Source: an uncultured Eubacteriales bacterium
GTDB taxonomy: Bacteria > Bacillota > Clostridia > Oscillospirales > Oscillospiraceae
Assembly (NCBI GenBank): GCA_900321335.1
Contig: ONVR01000316.1
Location: 1-8,998 of the forward strand
Length of the DNA: 8,998 bases
Direction: 5' to 3'
Shown: in pieces, positions 5,152 through 8,998 of the stretch
Layout: every line of letters begins with the position of its first letter
How positions within the stretch are numbered: the stretch's first letter is position 1
The notes under the pieces: generated by a model
Databases searched by the model: none
Seen by the model: only the letters and a program-made list of their open reading frames with translations
Told to the model about the DNA's origin: nothing
Program-made: the position numbers and the translations under genes

Positions 5152-5655
5152 GAGGGATTTGAAAACTTTATCGGCTTGAATCCCTGGACAGCTTTGTTCA
5201 CCCTGTGCAATCTCGTCATCACCTTTCTGATCCTGCGCAAGTTTCTGTTCAAGCCGGTCAAGAAAATGATCGACAGCCGGCAGAAGGAGATCGACGATCT
5301 CTACGCCGACGCCGGCGCCGCCAAAAGCGAGGCGGAGGCCATGCGCAGCGATTACGAGCAGAAGCTGCTGGAGGCCAGACAGACCTCCGCCGAGATCCTG
5401 CGTCAGGCCCAGAGCGACGCGGACGCCAAGGGCGAGGAGATCCTGCGCCAGGCCAGAAGCGACGCGGACGCCCTGCGGGACAAGGCCCGCAGCGACATTG
5501 CACTTGAGAAGAAAAAAGCCCTCAACGACATCAAAAGCGATATTTCCCAGATCGCTCTGGATATCGCGGAAAAGGTCGTGGAGAAGGAGATCAACGCCGC
5601 GGATCAGCAGGCGCTCATCGAGGAGTTTATCCGTAACATGGGGGATGAGGTATGA
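5149..5655 (+). CDS. atpF: F0F1 ATP synthase subunit b
   Basis: A 168-residue peripheral-stalk subunit. A single N-terminal membrane anchor (about residues 13-34) is followed by FKPVKKMIDSRQKEID, the usual hinge, and then a long charged helix (about 40-168) that dimerises as a coiled coil and meets delta at its end (ALIEEFIRNMGDEV). The start is TTG. Within the coil is a near-exact duplication: EILRQAQSDADA (82-93) and EILRQARSDADA (97-108), offset by 15 residues. Overall length is still normal for the family. Only one b-type gene is present, so the stalk should be a b homodimer. The gene starts 30 nt after atpE and its stop overlaps the atpH start (ATGA at 5652). Confidence 0.95.
   Translation: MEGFENFIGLNPWTALFTLCNLVITFLILRKFLFKPVKKMIDSRQKEIDDLYADAGAAKSEAEAMRSDYEQKLLEARQTSAEILRQAQSDADAKGEEILRQARSDADALRDKARSDIALEKKKALNDIKSDISQIALDIAEKVVEKEINAADQQALIEEFIRNMGDEV
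5392..5481 (+). repeat. 45-bp in-frame tandem duplication in atpF
   Basis: Two adjacent 45-bp units (5392-5436 and 5437-5481). The first 36 bases of each are the same at 32 positions; the last 9 have diverged. Each unit encodes 15 residues. Confidence 0.75.
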
Positions 5656-6191
5656 CCGAAACTGCCATTCGTTACGCCGACGCGCTCTATGAGCTTGCCC
5701 GTGACGAACAGTGTGCCGGGCTGATCCTGGAGCAGTACGGCCAGGTGTGCCGTCTGCTGGAGGAGAACCCGGATTACATCAAGGTGCTCTCCGCCGTTAC
5801 CCTGTCCAAACAGGAGCGGGTGGAGGCGCTGGATCAGGCCTTTGCCGGAAGCGTACACCCCTATCTGCTGAGCTGCCTGAAGCTCATGTGCGAGCGGGGG
5901 ACGATTCGCTGCGCCTGTGACAGCTTTACCCGGTACCGGAAACGGTATAACGAGGACAACGGCATTCTGGAGGCGGTGGCCGTTACGGCGGTGCCGCTGT
6001 CCGACGCGCTGCGGCAGTCGCTGCTGGAAAAGCTGCGGGCCGTAACGGGAAAGCAGATCGATCTGCAGACACGCACGGATCCCACTCTGCTGGGGGGGAT
6101 CCGGCTGGATATGGACGGCCGTCAGCTGGACGGCACCGTCAGAAGCCGCCTGGAGGGCCTGCGGCAGTCCCTCACGGAGACGGTGCTCTGA
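5652..6191 (+). CDS. atpH: F0F1 ATP synthase subunit delta
   Basis: A 179-residue delta subunit (OSCP type) that caps the alpha3beta3 head and ties it to the end of the b stalk. The N-terminal helical domain begins with AIRYADALYELA, a typical delta start. The C-terminal conserved segment is DPTLLGGIRLDMDG (143-156) followed by D160, R166 and LEGLRQSL. Length is usual for the family. The ATG overlaps the atpF stop as ATGA, with a GGGGGATGAGG stretch upstream, so translation is probably coupled to atpF. Four cysteines occur in the first half (residues about 21-88), more than is common, but none has an evident role. Confidence 0.93.
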   Translation: MTETAIRYADALYELARDEQCAGLILEQYGQVCRLLEENPDYIKVLSAVTLSKQERVEALDQAFAGSVHPYLLSCLKLMCERGTIRCACDSFTRYRKRYNEDNGILEAVAVTAVPLSDALRQSLLEKLRAVTGKQIDLQTRTDPTLLGGIRLDMDGRQLDGTVRSRLEGLRQSLTETVL

Positions 6192-6200
6192 CGGAGCGGA

Positions 6201-6275
6201 CGCCGCCGCTTTTTCGGGGCGACGGCGCAAGGATCGCAACAACAGTTCTTTTGCCCCGGCGGGGCCGGAAACGGC
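6201..6275 (+). promoter_or_regulatory. Structured atpH-atpA intergenic leader
   Basis: The 120-nt gap holds two clear hairpins. One pairs CGCCGCCGC (6201-6209) with GCGACGGCG (6219-6227) with a single mismatch. The other is GCCG-GAAA-CGGC (6264-6275), a GNRA tetraloop hairpin; it competes with an alternative GCCCC/GGGGC stem (6253-6265). No T run follows any stem, and I see no convincing promoter. Control of atpA translation or mRNA processing is possible. Confidence 0.5.
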
Positions 6276-6311
6276 GTGTGCCGGCGGAAAGAACGGGAAA
6301 GCAGGTATAGT

Positions 6312-7829
6312 ATGGAATTTAGACCGGATGAAATAACCAAGATCATTCGAAGCCAGATTAAAAACTACGAGACGAAGATCGAGCAGAGCCAGACCGGCAC
6401 GGTCATCACCCTGGGCGACGGCATCGCCAGAGTCTCGGGGCTGGACAAGTGCATGGTAAACGAGCTGGTGGAGTTCCCCAACGGCGCCTACGGCATGGCC
6501 CAGAATCTGGAGGAGTTCAGCGTCTCCGTCGTAATTCTCGGCTCCGACGAGGGGATCCGCGAGGGCGACACCGTCAAGCGCACGGGCAAGGTAGTCTCCG
6601 TACCCGTGGGCCAGGCGCTGATCGGCCGCGTGGTCAACGCCCTGGGCGAGCCCATCGACGGCAAGGGTCCCATCGAGGCGGAAGCTTACCGCCCCATTGA
6701 GAACCCCGCCCCCGGCGTCATCGACCGCAAGAGCGTGTCGGTACCCCTGCAGACGGGCATCAAGGCCATCGACTCCATGATCCCCATCGGCCGGGGTCAG
6801 CGTGAGCTGATCATCGGCGACCGCCAGACGGGAAAGTCCACCATTGCCTTGGACACCATCCTGGCCCAGAAGGGGCAGGACGTGATCTGTATCTACGTGG
6901 CCGTGGGGCAGAAGCGTTCCACCGTGGCCCAGGTGGTCAATAAGCTGGAGCGTTCCGGCGCCATGGCCTACACCATCGTGGTGGTGGCCTCCGTTTCGGA
7001 GCTGGCGCCCATGACCTATATCGCCCCCTACGCGGGCTGCGCCATGGGCGAGCACTTTATGTACCAGGGAAAGGACGTGCTGGTGATCTACGACGATCTG
7101 TCCAAGCACGCCGTGGCCTACCGTGCCATCTCCCTGCTGATCCGCCGGCCTCCCGGACGTGAGGCGTACCCCGGCGACGTGTTCTATCTCCACTCCCGCC
7201 TTCTGGAGCGTGCCGCCCGGCTCTCCGAGGAATGCGGCGGCGGCTCTCTGACGGCTCTGCCCATCATCGAGACCCAGGCCGGCGACGTTTCGGCCTATAT
7301 CCCCACCAACGTCATCTCCATCACCGACGGCCAGATCTTCCTGGAGAGCGAGCTGTTCCACGCCGGCATCATGCCCGCCATCAACCCGGGCATCTCCGTG
7401 TCCCGTGTGGGCGGCGCGGCCCAGACCAAGGCCATGAAAAAGGTCTCCGGATCCTTGAAGCTGCTGTACTCCCAGTACCGGGAGCTCCAGAACTTCACCC
7501 GGTTCGGCTCCGATCTGGACAAGGACACCCTGGAGCGTCTTGCCAAGGGCGAGCGGGTGGTGGAGGTCCTCAAGCAGGGCAACAACGCCCCCATCCCCAT
7601 GGCGGAGCAGGTGTGCATCATGTACGCTCTGGACCACAATTTCCTGGCGGAGATCCCCGTGGGGAAGATCCGGGATTACGAGCAGGGACTGTACAGGCAC
7701 ATGGAAGAGCAGCACGACCGGGTGCTCAAAACCATTACGCAGACCGGCGTGCTTGACGAACAGACGGAAGAACAGCTCAAGGAGATCCTCACCGCGTACA
7801 CCGAACAGTACCGGAACAACAACGTCTGA
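6312..7829 (+). CDS. atpA: F0F1 ATP synthase subunit alpha
   Basis: A 505-residue alpha subunit; three copies alternate with three beta subunits in the F1 head and bind non-catalytic nucleotide. The N-terminus MEFRPDEITKIIRSQIKNYE is typical for the region that contacts delta. The Walker A P-loop GDRQTGKS is residues 169-176, the Walker B strand VLVIYDD lies at 256-262, RRPPGREAYPGDVFYLHSR at 278-296, and the arginine finger is R365 in NPGISVSRVGGAAQ. The ATG at 6312 is chosen although a GTG at 6276 is in frame: alpha subunits start with this M-E-x-R-P sequence, and the 12 extra residues are not conserved-looking. The ribosome site is weak (AAAGCAGG), unlike its neighbours. Length is usual for the family. 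Confidence 0.98.
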   Translation: MEFRPDEITKIIRSQIKNYETKIEQSQTGTVITLGDGIARVSGLDKCMVNELVEFPNGAYGMAQNLEEFSVSVVILGSDEGIREGDTVKRTGKVVSVPVGQALIGRVVNALGEPIDGKGPIEAEAYRPIENPAPGVIDRKSVSVPLQTGIKAIDSMIPIGRGQRELIIGDRQTGKSTIALDTILAQKGQDVICIYVAVGQKRSTVAQVVNKLERSGAMAYTIVVVASVSELAPMTYIAPYAGCAMGEHFMYQGKDVLVIYDDLSKHAVAYRAISLLIRRPPGREAYPGDVFYLHSRLLERAARLSEECGGGSLTALPIIETQAGDVSAYIPTNVISITDGQIFLESELFHAGIMPAINPGISVSRVGGAAQTKAMKKVSGSLKLLYSQYRELQNFTRFGSDLDKDTLERLAKGERVVEVLKQGNNAPIPMAEQVCIMYALDHNFLAEIPVGKIRDYEQGLYRHMEEQHDRVLKTITQTGVLDEQTEEQLKEILTAYTEQYRNNNV

Positions 7830-7847
7830 TGAAGGGAGGCAGATGAT

Positions 7848-8693
7848 ATGGCTGGCGTGTCCATGCGTGACCTGAAGCAGCGCATCAAGGTCATGGAAAA
7901 CACCAAACAGATCACAAAGGCCATGGAAATGGTCGCCTCCTCCAAGCTGCGCCGGGCCCAGAGCCGGGTCCTGGCCAGCCGGCCGTATTTTGAGATCCTC
8001 TACGACACCCTCAACGCCATTGCCGACAACACGGACGACTTTACCTCCGCCTATCTGGAAAAGCGGGAGGTCAAGCGCTCCTGCTACGTGGTCATCGCGG
8101 GTGACCGGGGCCTGGCGGGGGGCTATAACCACAACGTGCTGAAGCTGGCCATGAGCATGATGCAGGACAAGGACGTGTGCGTGGTCCCCATCGGGAAAAA
8201 ATCGGCGGAATTTTTCAGACGCCGGGAGATCCCCATCGTCACCGAGGCCTATGAAGAGGCCGGAGACATGAACGTGGGAGACTGCTTCAGCGTGGCCAAG
8301 ATGCTGGCAAAATCGTTTCTGACGGGAGAATTTGACGAGATCTGCGTGGTCTACACCAATTTCGTCTCCGTTCTCAGCCAGTCGCCGGCGTCGGTCAAGA
8401 TTCTGCCGCTGGACCGGGACGAGGCGAAAAACCGGGGCTCCACGGATTGCCTGACGCTCTACGAGCCGGACGGCCCCAGCGCATTTGACGCCATCATTCC
8501 GGAGTACATGGGCGGTCTGATCTACGGCGCCCTGTGCGAGTCCGTGGCGGCGGAGCAGGGCGCCCGCCGGACGGCGATGGACTCGGCTACCAAAAACGCC
8601 GACGAGATGATCGGCGATCTCAGCCTGCAGTACAACAGAGCCCGGCAGGACGCCATCACCCAGGAGATCACGGAGATCGTGGCGGGCAGCTGA
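7848..8693 (+). CDS. atpG: F0F1 ATP synthase subunit gamma
   Basis: A 281-residue gamma subunit, the central rotor shaft that couples c-ring rotation to the catalytic sites. The N-terminal helix (MRDLKQRIKVMENTKQITKA, then MEMVASSKLRRAQ) and the C-terminal helix (ARRTAMDSATKNADEMI, then LQYNRARQDAITQEITEIV) form the coiled-coil shaft. GDRGLAGGYN (85-94) is the conserved loop of the central alpha/beta domain, with Ala where Cys or Thr is common. GGGAGG (7834-7839) stands 8 nt before the ATG; the gene begins 18 nt after atpA, so cotranscription is clear. No inhibitory-cysteine insertion of the chloroplast type is visible. Confidence 0.97.
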   Translation: MAGVSMRDLKQRIKVMENTKQITKAMEMVASSKLRRAQSRVLASRPYFEILYDTLNAIADNTDDFTSAYLEKREVKRSCYVVIAGDRGLAGGYNHNVLKLAMSMMQDKDVCVVPIGKKSAEFFRRREIPIVTEAYEEAGDMNVGDCFSVAKMLAKSFLTGEFDEICVVYTNFVSVLSQSPASVKILPLDRDEAKNRGSTDCLTLYEPDGPSAFDAIIPEYMGGLIYGALCESVAAEQGARRTAMDSATKNADEMIGDLSLQYNRARQDAITQEITEIVAGS

Positions 8694-8737
8694 GCGGCAT
8701 AGCGTAAAAAATTAACCGGAAGAAGGAAGTGGCTGCT

Positions 8738-8998
8738 ATGGCAACTAATAAAATCGGCACCCTCGTGCAGATCATGGGACCGGTCCTCGATATCCGTTTT
8801 GAGGGGGGCGAAATGCCCGCCCTGAACAACGCCATCGAGGTCCGCCACGGTGACAGACGGATCATCGCGGAGGTGGCGCAGCACATCGGCGACGACGTGG
8901 TCCGCTGTGTGGCGATGAGCTCCACAGACGGCCTGGAGCGCGGCATCACAGCCGTGGATACCGGAAGCCCCATCACCGTTCCCGTGGGCGAGCAGTGC
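8738..8998 (+). CDS. atpD: F0F1 ATP synthase subunit beta (N-terminal part, cut by window end)
   Basis: The first 87 codons of the catalytic beta subunit, open to the right edge. IGTLVQIMGPVLDIRF (residues 6-21) and the later GLERGITAVDTGSPITVPVG are the N-terminal beta-barrel signatures. The Walker A loop and catalytic Glu lie outside the window. The ATG at 8738 follows AAGGAAG with 8-nt spacing, 44 nt after atpG. The usual downstream neighbour, atpC (epsilon), would be expected beyond the window. Confidence 0.96.
   Translation, partial: MATNKIGTLVQIMGPVLDIRFEGGEMPALNNAIEVRHGDRRIIAEVAQHIGDDVVRCVAMSSTDGLERGITAVDTGSPITVPVGEQC

Noticed and set aside
6276..6311. GTG at 6276 as the atpA start
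   Set aside because: It would add 12 residues before the family's usual N-terminus and overlap the tetraloop hairpin base; ATG at 6312 fits alpha subunits better.
6306..6311. TATAGT just before atpA as a -10 element
   Set aside because: It abuts the start codon, and no -35 is present at proper distance.
5604..8132. Very long open frame on the minus strand (842 codons) under atpF-atpG
   Set aside because: It lies antisense to atpH, atpA and parts of atpF and atpG, all certain genes. High GC and codon bias of the sense genes leave the antisense frame open; its protein has low-complexity GHDHG-type composition and no recognisable domain.

Overview
The window looks like an ordinary chromosomal stretch of a high-GC member of the Clostridia, possibly Oscillospiraceae/Ruminococcaceae. 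Four things point that way. Ribosome binding sites are strong AGGAGG types. There is an adjacent NifU-like / GGGtGRT gene pair. MutY has a clostridial-type iron-sulfur spacing. The ATP synthase subunit c carries a Na+-type ion site. Taxonomy is inferred from gene content and style only; no ribosomal RNA is present. I see no tRNA, insertion sequence, phage, CRISPR or defence genes.

Left part, minus strand (1-2837). From right to left there is mutY (adenine DNA glycosylase), ending in a strong hairpin terminator at 1703-1734. Next comes an independent, nearly ideal sigma-A promoter (TTGACA-17-TATAAT, with extended -10). It drives a two-gene unit: a NifU-like Fe-S scaffold protein, then a GGGtGRT-family protein of unknown function that runs off the left edge.

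Middle (2838-3092). This is the divergent intergenic region between mutY and the atp cluster. It holds the mutY promoter with a perfect GC palindrome over its -35, an AT-rich stretch, and a promoter for the first atp gene.

Right part, plus strand (3093-8998). This is an F-type ATP synthase cluster in the order atpZ-like, atpI, atpB (a), atpE (c), atpF (b), atpH (delta), atpA (alpha), atpG (gamma), atpD (beta, cut by the window edge). The atpI-atpB and atpF-atpH junctions overlap as ATGA. A second, stronger promoter (TTGAAA-17-TATAAT, extended -10) sits at the atpZ stop codon, so the synthase proper can be made independently of atpZ. Hairpins lie in the atpI leader and in the atpB-atpE and atpH-atpA gaps, where they could tune subunit stoichiometry.

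The most interesting points are: (i) a roughly 50-residue insertion in subunit a that looks like an extra membrane hairpin between the two helices that grip the c-ring; (ii) a two-carboxylate Na+-type ion site in subunit c; (iii) a recent 45-bp in-frame tandem duplication in the coiled coil of subunit b; (iv) the NifU-like/GGGtGRT pair, whose second member has no known function. I do not see an entirely new multi-gene system here.
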